Below, one piece after another: positions 1 through 10,793 of a stretch of 64,000 nt of DNA (position 1 is its first letter; the number at the start of each line of letters is the position of its first letter). A program made the translations under genes and the position numbers. The DNA comes from Bactrocera neohumeralis (Eukaryota; Arthropoda; Insecta; Diptera; Tephritidae): positions 71,518,821-71,582,820 of the forward strand of contig NC_065920.1 of assembly GCF_024586455.1 (NCBI RefSeq), in the 5' to 3' direction. Below the pieces are notes generated by a model, which made no database searches, had not been told where the DNA came from, and saw only the letters and a list, made by a program, of their open reading frames with translations.

Positions 1-292
1 TTCTGTGGGGATAGGTAAAGTTCAAAGTCTATGCGGACAATCTCGCTTCGATTCAGGCCTTGGAGCACAACATCATGCATGTCATTCCCCAGTTACCAGT
101 CGAAATGGTCGTATGAGCCATTAGACTATTGAAACGTAGCCGCGGCTAACATTTGAAAGAGATAATCTTCAAGAAATAAATGCCGAAAAATGTTCTTTCG
201 AATGATAATAATAATTACCCTTTGAATTTGAAGAGTCTGTTTCTTAAAAAAGTAGGTAGCCTCGAAATGAATAACCTTTTATCTAAGAAGCT
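1..292 (+). mobile_element. 3' end of a DUF4817-type mariner-like transposon
   Basis: This is the last part of a transposase frame (KVYADN, then QLPVEM) followed by the 3' tail. The same tail recurs at 48061-48345, 48860-48975, 10690-10790 and, reversed, at 45560-45700. The shared landmarks are the AAATGCC...TGTTCTTTCGAAT stretch and the AGTAGG...CCTCG end close to an AT-rich run. The left part lies outside the window. Stop codons in frame show it is dead. Confidence 0.75.
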
Positions 293-1480
293 CAACTCTT
301 TTTGAAAATAATTCTTGATTTATGTAAATCTTTCATACAAAATTTTTCATATTATATACAAAATATGTCCTATTGGCATATTTAACCCAAAAGCTATTTA
401 CAATTTCCGACCGCTGCCCACCAAACATTGTTCTTTTCGCTTCAGTTTAAAAACACATATAAATACACTTGTCAATGCACGTACACCCCAGCACATATAC
501 AAAAATACCATTATTGCCTTATCCATATTCGACTACTTCCCCTGGCATAACGCCAATATTGCGAGCAGTTAGTTGCAATCACCAAAATACATTGTTAACA
601 GTGTTTCCAATGTGAACGCCTAGCTTCGGGTAGCTGTAGATTATTGTATGCAGTCCTGTGTATATTTTGCTGATAATCCCTAGACTACGATTTTTGTACA
701 TTGCCACTCACACTGAGGGAGGGAGCCGTGTTTATTTGTTTTATTACGGTACTACTCGTTATCTGTCTGTCTGTCATTTGTCGCAACAAGCAACTTGTAC
801 TTGCTGCTGCCAACAATTAACGCCGTGACAAATTTGGTGAGAAGGATATTAAAGGTTTTATCGGCCTTTTCAGGCAAGGAAACAAAAAAAGTCCGGGCGG
901 GCCACATCTGGCTGTAGGGCGGCTGTACAAGTATTTAGTAATGTTTTACCACATGGACGGAATAGTGTTTCTCCTAACTGGTTCGCTTAACGTGGATTCT
1001 GACATGCAATTTATCCAGGAACGCACAGTTTAATGATTTTATTACCACGTTTGAAGCAGTCGATAAAATATTTCTATGTTAACGCCAAAACTTTATCAAC
1101 AGACTGTATAATTTGAGGGACTTTCACAAGGCAACACCCATACAGCGGACTACCGATTGGACTCAGCTGTCTACATACTGTCTCCTGTTTTGTTTTGTAT
1201 CCCGTTAATAATCAGGTACCTTGTTTTTTTCATCGGTGGTCCAAAAACATAGCATCCGTTACGTCTACGGAACCGTTTCCATAAAGAATGCCGCCTGTCG
1301 GGAAACCAAATTTAAGTTAAGAGTTTATAGTGATTGGCACTAAAGCGATTAGATGATTAGACGAGACTGTGGCCCTTAAACAAATTTCTGAAAACCGGTT
1401 GTATGGGAGATATGTTCCAAAAACTTGATCTTGAAAGTCACTAGCTCCAAATCGGTTATAGACCGATAGTCTCTTAGGCA
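293..1480. other. AT-rich non-coding stretch, no gene recognised
   Basis: I see no convincing coding exon. One 85-codon open frame at 315-572 has random-looking composition and no family resemblance. A GC-richer patch at 700-950 with CTGTCTGTCTGTC looks like old repeat DNA but was not identified. Confidence 0.4.
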
Positions 1481-2345
1481 AAGTAAAAAATTAGAAAAAA
1501 TAATGAAAAGCTTCATCAGGGTCGGGAAGGACATCTCCGCGCCGTTCGATACCAAACGAGGTTTCAGACAAGGTGAATCCCTATTCTGCGACTTCAATCT
1601 ATTGCTGGCGAAAATAATTCAAGCTGGAGAACTAAATAGAGAAGGTATAATCTTCTATAAGAGTGTACAGCTGCTGGTGTACGCCGATGATATTGTAATC
1701 ATTGGCCTCAGAAACCGCGCCGTTAGTTCTGCTTTCCACAGAATGAATAAAGAAGCAAAGCAAATGGGTCTGGCAGTGAACGAGGGCATGACGAAATATT
1801 TGTTGTCATCAAAGAAAGAGTCGTCGCATTCGCGATTAAGCTGCCACGTCGCTGTTGACAGTCACTACAACGAAGTCGTAGATAATTTCGTCTACCTTGG
1901 AACTGGCATTAACACCGACAACAATGTCAGGCTCGAAATCCAACGCAGAATAACTCTTGCTAATATATGGTACTTGGGACCGAGTAGGCAACAAAGACCA
2001 AACTCTATAATCATTCATTATTCCCGTCTTGCTATATGATGCAAAGGCATGGACTATGACAACATCTGATGAGCCGGCGTTACGTGTTTTTAAGAGAAAT
2101 GTTCTGCGGAAGATTTATAGTCCTTTGCACATTGGCAACGGAGAATATCGCATTCGATGGAACGATGAGTTATACGACGACATTTATATAGTTCAGCGAA
2201 TCACGAGATGCAGTATCCGCCGGGGGAAGCAATGGAAGAGGAAGACCACGACTTCGTTAAAGAGATCAGGTGGAGAAGGACCTGGCTGCACTTAGTGACT
2301 CAAATTGGCGCGCTATTGTAAACTCGCCTATAACCGCGAAATAAA
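1481..2345 (+). mobile_element. Non-LTR retrotransposon fragment: reverse transcriptase palm to 3' end
   Basis: The frame at 1503-2039 carries reverse transcriptase residues: FDTKRGFRQGE (motif before the palm), LLVYADDIVIIG (catalytic YADD) and MGLAVNEGMTKYLLSS. A second frame at 2029-2295 continues with LLYDAKAWTMTT, VLRKIYSPL and RIRWNDELY, which is the usual C-terminal part of this LINE type. The shift between the two frames and the missing 5' half make it a dead, 5'-truncated copy. Its 3' tail (about 2264-2345) is shared with 11930-12062 and forms the left edge of the large duplication. Related 3' pieces lie at 16285, 33812 and, antisense, at 29876 and 57555. Confidence 0.85.
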
Positions 2346-2592
2346 GAGTTTTACTTACTCCATTGTTGGTTTCAAGTGAAAGGACTGCTAATATTTAGTT
2401 AGACTAAGGTAATTTAAGTCAAACGGTCTCAGTAGCTGTCTGGTAATATATTAATATAATATTTGGTAAAATAGTTTAGCCAAATTGGCATATAAATATA
2501 AGATTATGTTCATATGTTTGAATATTCATTTACATTTCTCTGCGGCACCTAAACTTAGGTGTAGTCCCCACCCCGTCATCTTTTTGGCGCAA

Positions 2593-4262
2593 TTAATGTA
2601 CTTTAACGTTCTTCTTGTGGCTCTCTTCTGCTTTCTTTTCTTCCAACGAATTCACTGCGACCTTTGCTACATCTTGCTCACTCAGAAGCTGGCTCAGTTG
2701 TGACTCAATTTCTTGCCAAGCAAAGTCTATATCACATTCCTTCGGTTCCATACCACAAACGACAAAACGTATAAAAGTTTTTCCGTGAAATATCGCTTGC
2801 ACCATATAGATCTTTTTGTGATCTGTTAGACGCTTCAAAAGCTCGGTGGACAACTCATTTCCACCCTTAACTCTAAAACAGACCAGACCCATAGCACGCT
2901 TGGCGAATAGCTCGAAACGCGAATCGGCTAGTACATACTGCTCGAAACGCTCGGCTAGACGTATTCGAAGACGAATATATTCACGCAAACCTTCAGCGCC
3001 AAGAGTACGGAAAGCTACCCAAACTTTGAGTGCACGAAAGCGACGTCCCAACGCTATTTGCCAATGACGAAACTCTGGTATACCGGTTTGATCTTCGTAT
3101 TTATGTTGCAAGTACATGCGTTTCACAGTGAAACTCTCGACAATTTTATGTGAGTGACGCAACCACATAGCCGTACAGTCAAAATTGATAGGCAATGTCT
3201 TGTGTGGGTTGTAGTTTAGCGAGTCGACGCGATCGAGTCCTTGCCGCAGATGCGCATACTCATCCAATGCTAAAACGCAGCCCGCGTAAGCAGCATCCAC
3301 ATGCAACCATATGTTATGCTCCTCACAGACGGTCGCCAGTGACTCAATGTCATCATACGAGCAAGTATCTGTGGCGCCCATTGTAGCAATGCAAACTGCA
3401 GGTATGAGCCCCTTTGCCAGGTCCTCTTTCACTGCTTTGGCTAACTGTGTGCCGTTAAATACCCGAGACTCATCGACGGCAACTAGACCTATCGGCAATG
3501 CGCCCAAAATGCCCGCCTTTTCTACGCAACAATTACTCTGATCGCTAGAGTAGCCGACAAGGCGTGCGCGTATCTCACCCTCGCTCAGCTCTGGTTGGGC
3601 GGCTTTCACGCGTCGAACTGCTTGTTCACGCGCCACCATCACAGCGATCAGTATAGCCTCACTGGATGAACCCTGTATAATTCCGCCACCAGACCCTTTG
3701 TTCGAGTATAGGAAATGTGCTGGCAATTTGAAGAATTTCGCCAACCAGTCCATGACAACCATTTCTAATTCGGTGGCAGCGGGACTACTTATCTGAAAGA
3801 CAGTGTGAGAGCCAATTGATGGATAAAAAAAAAAACTTTTGAAGAAATATCTAACGACTCTCGATGCTAAGTTTACTCACCCAATTAAAGCCCATCACAC
3901 CAAAGCCGTTGGCTAGCATATCTCCGACAATGGATGGGTACGAGCAGCCTATTGAGTAGTATGCATGAAAATTCGGTGATTGCCAATGAGTTAAGCCGGG
4001 CACAATGAGCTTGCGAACATCCTGCAGAATTTCCTGCCATTGTTGTGGATTTTCTGGCAGCTCTTTGGGTAGCTGATTGATTAAATAGCCTGGCGCTACG
4101 GAAGGTAGAACATCGCTGCGAAAAAGGAAATGTTTTTCCGTATATTTGCTTTGATTTTTGATGAACCAGTGTTCCTTCTTACCAATTGCGTATATTTTCA
4201 TAATAATCGGCTATAAAGTCCACAGCAGCTTTACCGAATTCTCTGAAGGTGTCCGCGTCCAT
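2593..4262 (-). CDS. amd: amd-like aromatic aldehyde synthase, copy 1
   Basis: There are three exons, 4262-4183, 4115-3881 and 3792-2593, giving 504 residues. The introns are 67 and 88 bases (GTAAGA...CAG and GTGAGT...CAG). The start MDADTFREFGK matches the family N-terminus. The product is a cytosolic PLP enzyme of the dopa decarboxylase fold. amd proteins convert dopa to 3,4-dihydroxyphenylacetaldehyde used in flexible cuticle. Seen: LTHWQSPNFHAYY, SPAATELE, GGIIQGSSSEA, SSDQSNCCVEKAG (Asn at the His192 position of dopa decarboxylase, the aldehyde-synthase mark), WLHVDAAYAG (PLP Asp), NYNPHKT (PLP Lys), MYLQH (loop Tyr) and LGRRFRALKVW. Odd points: Thr follows the PLP lysine, where Trp or Phe is usual, with Pro two residues on. 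The C-terminus is 30 residues shorter than copy 2 because of a new stop. The frame is open, so it may be active. Function is inferred from family. Confidence 0.88.
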
Positions 4263-4424
4263 ATCTAGTGGAAATCTTCTGAACTTATGATCATATAATT
4301 TAAATATACTGTTCAAAGAAATATGGTATTGATTTTGAGTATTTATTTTATATACAAAAGTTCTTCATACGTCTAAACTCCATATGAATGAGGAAAGAAC
4401 ACTTAGAGAGTAATATTTTAAAAT

Positions 4425-5400
4425 TATTAACCAAGGACTAGGAATGTTGTTCAAACACCGTGTTTTGAACTCTTCTTAAGTATTATTGTTTCTTAGGATC
4501 AGTATGGACCGTTGCTTTCGAGTTTGTTTGTCTGCATACTGTTTGCAAATTTGAAGAGCATTCTTGGACTATATCATTCAAATTAAGATGAAGTTTTAAC
4601 ACTGTTTAAAGTTCTTTATTATCACTGTAGGTTAGCTTAAGTCAGAAGAACGATCCCAACTGGAATCTCAGCCTAGCGCTGGTTCATTCTGGTGCCTAAA
4701 ACTCCTATATAGTTGTTCGAAAGACCGTCATAAAGCGACAAAATGATTTAAGCTTATCAAAAATTTGTTGAGGCTGCTGTAACCAGTTTCCTCTACAACT
4801 CCTGGTTTGCCGAAAGTGAGACTGTCAACATATTTGAACCTCAGTCTTACAAAAGCTGGCCAATGGAAAAGAAAAAGCCTGGATGTTTCTACCTACAACT
4901 TTGACAGCTTGCGTTTAAGAATGTACAACAGGAACTTCTATTGCGGCAATATGAACGGTTCAAAAAGCAAATGCTTCAGTGGATTCAGTGCGTTATATGC
5001 TAGATGAAAATAGTCTCGCAGTCGCAGCTGGTCGTCAACCATTGCATGTTAAGCGAATGCGAGGTCCATAGGTCCAGTGCTAGAACGTAAAATGACAATG
5101 GAGATAAGCTCCTTCCCACTCTGATGTTAATGGGGCCTCTCACCAGCTCATTACTAATAATGATTCTGCTACCACGAGGCTCTCAAAAAAGTATATAAAT
5201 GAAGTAACTTGATGCTATTTCTAGTAAGTATGGCCACTCCTTGACTAATTTTGAGCGCACAGTTAGCGAGCTTACTACACTTCGGAGAAATAGTATGTCT
5301 ACTACCTCCTTACTAGCAGTCACTTTTGCCTTAAAAAAAAAATCTCGTAATCCGGTAGCCTAAAGTTAAGCTTGATGCAGAGCTCTTTACAGTAAACTTT
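4425..5400. other. Block present only in duplication copy A; origin unclear
   Basis: Copy B passes directly from the sequence matching about 4420 to that matching about 5400 (near 14160-14200), so these roughly 980 bases were gained in A or lost in B. A 66-codon open frame at 4807-5007 (contains LNLSLTKAGQWKRK) looks like LINE-derived text, but I cannot place it. No host gene is seen. Confidence 0.4.
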
Positions 5401-6380
5401 CTACCTAACCTTCTCTTCCAGCTTCGGTTCGTCTCCAGCGACTTCTTTCTGTTTACATATGTATGTCTCTTCGGTATGTTAATAGCATAAAAGCCGCGAC
5501 GACTAGCCGCTGCGACGCAGTAATCCAAGTTTTCAGTAATGCAGTTGAAGTAGCAGAGAACGTCAAGATCTGCTGTTTGGATCCTCTGAAATAATTGGCT
5601 TCTCTGCCCCCAAGATTGAACTTCGCAGCAATACACCTGCCGGCAATATCCATGGGTGTCACTATCACATAGTGGGTGAAATTTTCCTAATTTTACAAAC
5701 TTTTTGTTTGTGTAGAGCAGTTCGAGTTTTTCCTCTGGAACTCTTGGACTAAAAATTCAGTGATGATAACACCGTTTTATCTATGTGATATTGTAAGCAG
5801 ATACAGTTTCATTTCATAGTACTATCACATCAATCGGATCACATCGAAAACTCCATTATAAGTTGTTCCACGAACTAGAGTTTTCACTTTAACCCATAAT
5901 GATTTCGATTCACAATCGGCTTCTAATTTCGTTATGTTTCGCCGATAATCATATTTTCGTTATATGAATTTGGAATATAATTTTAAATCATTATAGTACT
6001 CACTATTTGTTTAACTTCTTTAATTTCAATTCTTTCAATTTTACACAATTTTTTTAGTTTTCGAAATTTTTTTTATAGATTTTTTCCAAATGAAATTTTG
6101 CGAGAAAATGGTTTGTTGTGGCGCGGTGTTTATACTGTGTTCAGTTCATTTCTGTGATGGTCTTTTATACTTTCCGTAGTAAACTGTGTAAGCCGTGGAG
6201 AATTCATAAAATTTTAATGGCTAATAAATTGTGGTTGTTAAAAGGCTAGGCGAGAAGGAAGTAGAATTGCACAATGATATTTCAATAATTCTTTTTTAAC
6301 TTTATCTAGTCCATGGAAAAATTTGATGATGTTTTAGTGGGGTCTGAAATTTATCACGAAGTTTATAACTCTAAGAGAAA
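5401..6380. other. Non-coding flank shared with copy B
   Basis: This aligns with 14200-14400 and then 15170-16000, where copy B is split by a mariner insertion. It is AT-rich with no splice-compatible coding exon. Open frames here are short and not conserved between the two copies, which argues against a gene. It lies upstream of amd copy 1 and could hold regulatory sequence, but no motif is clear. Confidence 0.5.
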
Positions 6381-6665
6381 AGCGTGATGAGCTGAGTTGA
6401 CTTAACCATGACTGTCCGACTTTCTCTATATACGCGATCTGATCCCTCTTTATACGAGCTGTTGATTTTGAACGATCGGAATCAAAACTTTGTAAGGGAA
6501 ACTGTTTTATTTGTCGAGATATCAGCACGAAATTTAGCACCGTTTATTATCTAAGGCAATGTAATAATAGCTGAGAAAATTGCTCAGATTGGACAGCTAT
6601 ACGCTGTAATTGTTCGAAATTTTAATGATACGCGTTCATCATCTATGTTATATAAAAGATGGTAT
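6381..6665. repeat. Remnant of the 154-base dispersed repeat family
   Basis: It has the family signature: GATGAGCTGAGTTGA near the start, then phrases such as TTGTCGAGATATC, CAAAACTTTG and GACAGCTATACGCTG. The same block is in copy B at 16000-16740, so it predates the duplication. Confidence 0.6.
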
Positions 6666-7499
6666 TTTCTGTGAATTTAATTTAATTTGGCTTCAAAGTG
6701 CCATTCTCAGGTAAATCTACATATTTTACTCAAGCTTTCGCATACAAAAAATGTCAGAAGAAATATGTTTCAATTTGAAAATATTAAAATATATTTAAAA
6801 AATTAAAACAACAATTATTTTATTTAATTTAAATTAATTTGTTTAATACATTTTTTTTAATAATTTTTATTCTGAAAAATTTAAAATTTTAAATTTAATA
6901 TTCTGTTTAGAAATTTCAAAATGCTGCGTTTACGTAAAAAAAGAAGCAACTTCATTATTATTCAACTATTATTTTGTTTTGTTCCAATGTGTCTCGCCAG
7001 CACTGTATCCCTTTACTAAGGATCTGAATATTGCTGCAAAAGCGGCGAAGAACAAAAGCGAACTTTAATGATGGCCAGCACATGTATGCGTACGTGCAGA
7101 TGTGTGCATGTAAATCTGTATATGTATATATTTTTTACAAACCTTCAACTTGATCTTCCACCGCTATCTAATCAACTTTACTGCAGTGTTATTTATTGTC
7201 ATCTAATCATTAATTTTTTTTTTTTTTGAAGTTTTTGTTTGCTTTCGTTAAGCAGAGTTGTGTTCTATTTACAATAATGAATTGTACTTATCACACAAAG
7301 CTGTAAATGTATGCAAATAAGTCAGAACTATGCATTTAATTGACTTATAAATAAAATAATTACTGATTGCAGTTTTGAAATTGCAATATTTCCGGTACAC
7401 ATTTTGGTGAGTCATATTGTCAAATGCAAAACGTATTTGGTGTTTTTGTAAAGAAAAATGATGAAGAGAAAATCTTATTATGAAATTTGTTTATAAAAC
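6666..7499. other. AT-rich spacer, no gene
   Basis: A long A/T-rich run at 6770-6920 is followed by spacer conserved with 16830-17880 (for example TCTCGCC.GCACTGTATCCCTTTAC). No coding signal is seen. Confidence 0.5.
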
Positions 7500-8625
7500 G
7501 ATCTCTTGTCAGTCGAAAATTTCTATTTTTTTAGGCCGTAAGGAGGGTTACTTTATGACAAGGTGTCCAAACCTATTGCAGGTCAGTTTCTGCTATGTTT
7601 TCCTTCGTGCCGCGGTGCCTACGGGTTTGTTGTCAGCATCAATTTTTTTCGGTTTAGGGGCTGGAAAATGCCTTCCGCATTAAAAAACATTACTCTAAGG
7701 AGTCGTCGCCCACCTTGCAACTCGGCTTCAGTCGCATCGTTATATACTATAGGGATGACGGTTTTTCGACTTTACCCATTCTTGAAGGTACTTTCTGAAA
7801 TATCCGTGTTTGGGTAGCAGCTATGTTGGGCATTACCGCTATAAGTAATATTGATCTGATACTGTTCGGTAGGCTGATCCAACTCTGAGGACTGCGGTGC
7901 AAACTGGTCACTATCTTACGCCGGTTTCCCAGTTTGAGCGCATCTGCCCAGATCTCTACTCCGTATAATAAAAAGCTTTCTCTTTTTTTTGCTGAGCTCT
8001 TCTAATCAGAAAGTTAATCTAGGTTCCATTCTTTAGCTTGAGTACTTTACTGCATTTTCTCTCTTTAGTATACCTGTAGTCGTTAGCAGACTTATATCGA
8101 GAGATATGTGCCTATTTGTAAGCAGTATTAGGTTTGTGTTTTCTGTAGCGAGCTGTAGATTGTGTGAGTCGAGCCATGCTTGTGTCTTTATAATGACATA
8201 TGTAATTTTGCTTTCTCGCGCTTCTTCTGTGTTTCGTGCTCTGATTACTGCTGCAATCTCAACCGCGTAGCCAATTTAGTACGATTAGTCTGGCATTTCG
8301 AGTTTTAGTAAAGCGTCATAGTTTATGTTCCACAAGTCTGGGCCTAGAATGGTTCGTTGAGCTGTTCCTGACAAAATCGGCATCTGTCGGCATCCCTCAA
8401 TAGTTTGATACAGCAGTTTTATAGCGCTGGGTTAGTCGGGGATTCTAGTCGGGCTTTTTTCGAGAGCGTCGATCTTGTGATTTTACCTGTCGGGTCTAAA
8501 GCACTGTTGTCTCTGGCACGAACCTAAAGCTTCGCAGAGGCGCTCTTTTGGTCTGGGCCTTTTATAATGCTTTTCTGCTTTGTCGAGCATGATTAGTGAA
8601 CGCTATGCTGATGGCAAATTAAGAC
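7500..8625 (-). mobile_element. R1-type LINE fragment (reverse transcriptase), antisense
   Basis: Read on the minus strand this gives reverse transcriptase pieces: ILGPDLWNINYDALLKLEMP, then IGYAVEIAAV, where the catalytic YADD is decayed. Beyond it are pieces of the AWLDSHNLQLATE thumb region. Frames are broken. The same insertion is in copy B at 17986-19440, where the matching motif reads GYTDDIAAV. It therefore inserted before the duplication. Compared with B, A has lost a segment near 7995. Confidence 0.75.
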
Positions 8626-8639
8626 CTTCTTTTCCTTTA

Positions 8640-9545
8640 CTGATTGGCATCAGCCAAAAACGAGAAAGATATAGGGTTATGTATATATAAATGATATAAA
8701 TGTTCAGGGTGACGAGAAAAGTTGAAATCCGGTTGACTGTCTGTCTGTCCGTCCGTCCGTCCACCCGTGCAAGCTGCAACTTGAGTAAAAATTGAGATAT
8801 ATTGATGAAACTTGATATGCCGATTTCTTAGCGTAAAAAAGTTCGAGTTCGAAGGTGGGCGTAATCGGACCACTGCCACGCCCACAAATCACCATTAACC
8901 GAAAACCTATAATATGCCATAAGTAAAAGAGGATCACAGTAGTCGGAGACACCTGTGGGAAAATATTTTGGAAAAGTGGGCGTGGCCCCGCCATCTAATA
9001 AGTTTTATGTACATATCTCCTAAACCACCTTAGCTACAACAACTAAACCTATAGTGTGAAAATGGACGAAATCGGATGCTCGCACCCTATATAACGGTAC
9101 TGCTCAAAACTACTAAAAGCGCAATTAATATATGTGACCTGGCCTACGAAAAGGGGGATTAGGTGTCAAAAAAAAGGAGAACAATTAATGAGATAACGAG
9201 AAACTGACGATTATTTTTAACAGCTTTTCCCAGAAAACTAGTTTTCGCACGTTAGCTCCCTTTTCGTAGACCAGGTCACATATAACTAAATGCGTCAGAG
9301 ACGTTGTAATTTGCTGCCGGGATGGTATGAGAAAGCTTTATGAGAGTCAGTGTGAAAATTGTACGATGGGCGTGGCATCGCTCACTTTTTGGTGAAACTC
9401 CATATCTCGGAACCCGACTAACCGATTTCGGAAAAATTTGGTACGTGGCATTCTTCTTACATTCTTAAGTCACAATGTGAAAATGGGCGAAATCAGATAA
9501 CAACCACGCCTACTTTCCACATAGCACAACTTTAAATTCCACTTT
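8640..9545 (-). repeat. Dispersed repeat family D, reversed copy
   Basis: Its reverse complement matches the right end of 27006-29300 and of 57140-58745. Landmarks are the CTGTCCGTCCGTCCGTCC run, a CCTGATCG-like motif at the end and GCCACGCCCAC phrases. No coding capacity was seen. A small MITE (9130-9283) is nested inside. Confidence 0.65.
9130..9283. repeat. TA-flanked MITE of about 154 bases
   Basis: The inverted ends read TATGTGACCTGGCCTACGAA on the left and, reverse-complemented, TATGTGACCTGGTCTACGAA on the right, continuing as AAGGG. TA dinucleotides flank both ends. The interior is non-coding. The form is that of a Tc1/mariner-type MITE inserted into the older dispersed repeat. Confidence 0.75.
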
Positions 9546-10079
9546 ACTGTGATGCAGATATTGCAAAACTCACTGTCGCCGCAAATAAATTGCTTTGTTA
9601 TGCAAAAGAGCTAAACATACGAACACAAAGCGATGTGCCTGCGACAATTTGAAAGTGAATGTTGATAACTATGCACCTAAGTAAAATATACCGTTAGTTG
9701 ATGATGATTTAAAATTTAAATATATTCTGCTCTTTCCGTTATTTTTTCAGCTTATTGCGTTCAAACTCACCATAAAACATCTTCTAAGTCTTCTCAATTG
9801 CCAACGTTACATTCTTTATTGAAAGCTTTGGGAGTTTTACCTTATCAAATTAGTTTTTATATCGATAAGTTTTTGCCACAATTAAGCAAACAATATTTTT
9901 TTTATTATAATTTAGTGTATTATGTACTTGTATCAAACGATTGTTGCTGCCGGGTGGTTTGCGTACAGAAAAGTCAGTAAAAGGTTCGGGTCTTGGCTAC
10001 TAAAAAATTGTAGCAGAATTTACAGTAGTAAGTTGCATAACCAGCAGACTCAGAACACTATACAATAACTATTGTAAAA
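9546..10079. other. AT-rich spacer, no gene
   Basis: I see no coding exon or recognisable element. A 60-codon frame at 9798-9980 has no family likeness. Confidence 0.4.
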
Positions 10080-10350
10080 GATAACTATTGTAGAGATTAA
10101 CCATTGTACAAGCTGTCAAGAAGTAGAAGAAGAGTAGACTATACATCATCTTCTATGTGATTGCAAAGCTTTAGTATAGGAAAAGAATTGCAACTATCGG
10201 TCTATGGTTTCTTGACGATGCTTAATAGGTTACACTGGTAAAACTTTTTGTATTGGAAAAATTTTTCAAGATACACAACAGAAGTTGGTTCAGAGAAGAC
10301 ATGAAAGTGTCAAAGGATTTTAGTTGCAGGCAGGTTTCACAATGCGCTGC
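10080..10350 (+). mobile_element. LINE C-terminal tail fragment
   Basis: Conceptual reading gives HCTSCQEVEEE, then HHLLCDCKAL, then WFREDMKVSKDF. This is the zinc-knuckle-like C-terminus (CxxC, then H/C) seen in R1/LOA-type LINE proteins. The stops and shifts mean it is a remnant. A related tail lies at 46540-46790. Confidence 0.55.
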
Positions 10351-10439
10351 CTAAAGGTCTAAGTGCGTCATAAGATATCTACTTTATTTACCACCTATGT
10401 ACATAAGACAATTGGGACTAAGAGAAAACTCAAGAGATA

Positions 10440-10793
10440 CAAGAGCTGCCATTTCATTTAGAAAAAACAACGGTTTGTTGTGCTTTGTAGGCCGATGGAA
10501 TCATCGGTTCATATCTCTTCAAAAATGATGGCAGTGAGAACGTAACCGTCATTGGCGACCGTTATCGAGGCATGATAACCGACTATGTTCCAACAAGTTG
10601 GCGCCATCGAGTCAATCAATACAGAACACTTTAGTGAGCAGATAACTTCCCATTTTGGGCCGGTCGATTGTTCGGTTACAAATTTAAATGCTAAAGATTT
10701 TTTTTTTCGAATGATAATAACCATACCCCATTAAATTTGAAAGTTTCTGTGTTTTTTCTTGAAAAAAGTAGGGAACCTCGCAAGGATCATTTT
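10440..10793 (+). mobile_element. DUF4817-type transposase fragment and 3' tail
   Basis: Matches 47735-48345 with deletions. Text such as ESSVHIS and NVTVIGDRYRGMITDYVP is the middle of this IS630/Tc1/mariner transposase, followed directly by the 3' tail with GTAGGGAACCTCG. A piggyBac-like end abuts it at the TTAA at 10794. Confidence 0.7.

Larger units (their letters stand above)
2265..8625. repeat. Large tandem duplication, copy A
   Basis: From the LINE tail at about 2265 to the antisense LINE ending near 8625, the sequence aligns in order with 11930-19500. Shared landmarks are the three-exon amd gene, the upstream block at 5440-6660, the AT-rich block at 6670-7500 and the antisense LINE at 7500-8625. 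The copies are diverged, with many substitutions and indels, so this is not a simple assembly echo. Copy A has an extra block at about 4425-5400. Copy B has an extra mariner, an extra LINE piece and about 190 bases near 17600-17800. Confidence 0.85.

Noticed and set aside
315..572. 85-codon open frame on the plus strand
   Set aside because: AT-driven composition, no domain, no plausible neighbour exon.
780..860. Sequence resembling an LTR end followed by a primer-binding-like TTTGGTGA
   Set aside because: No matching second LTR, no gag or pol nearby. Too weak to call.
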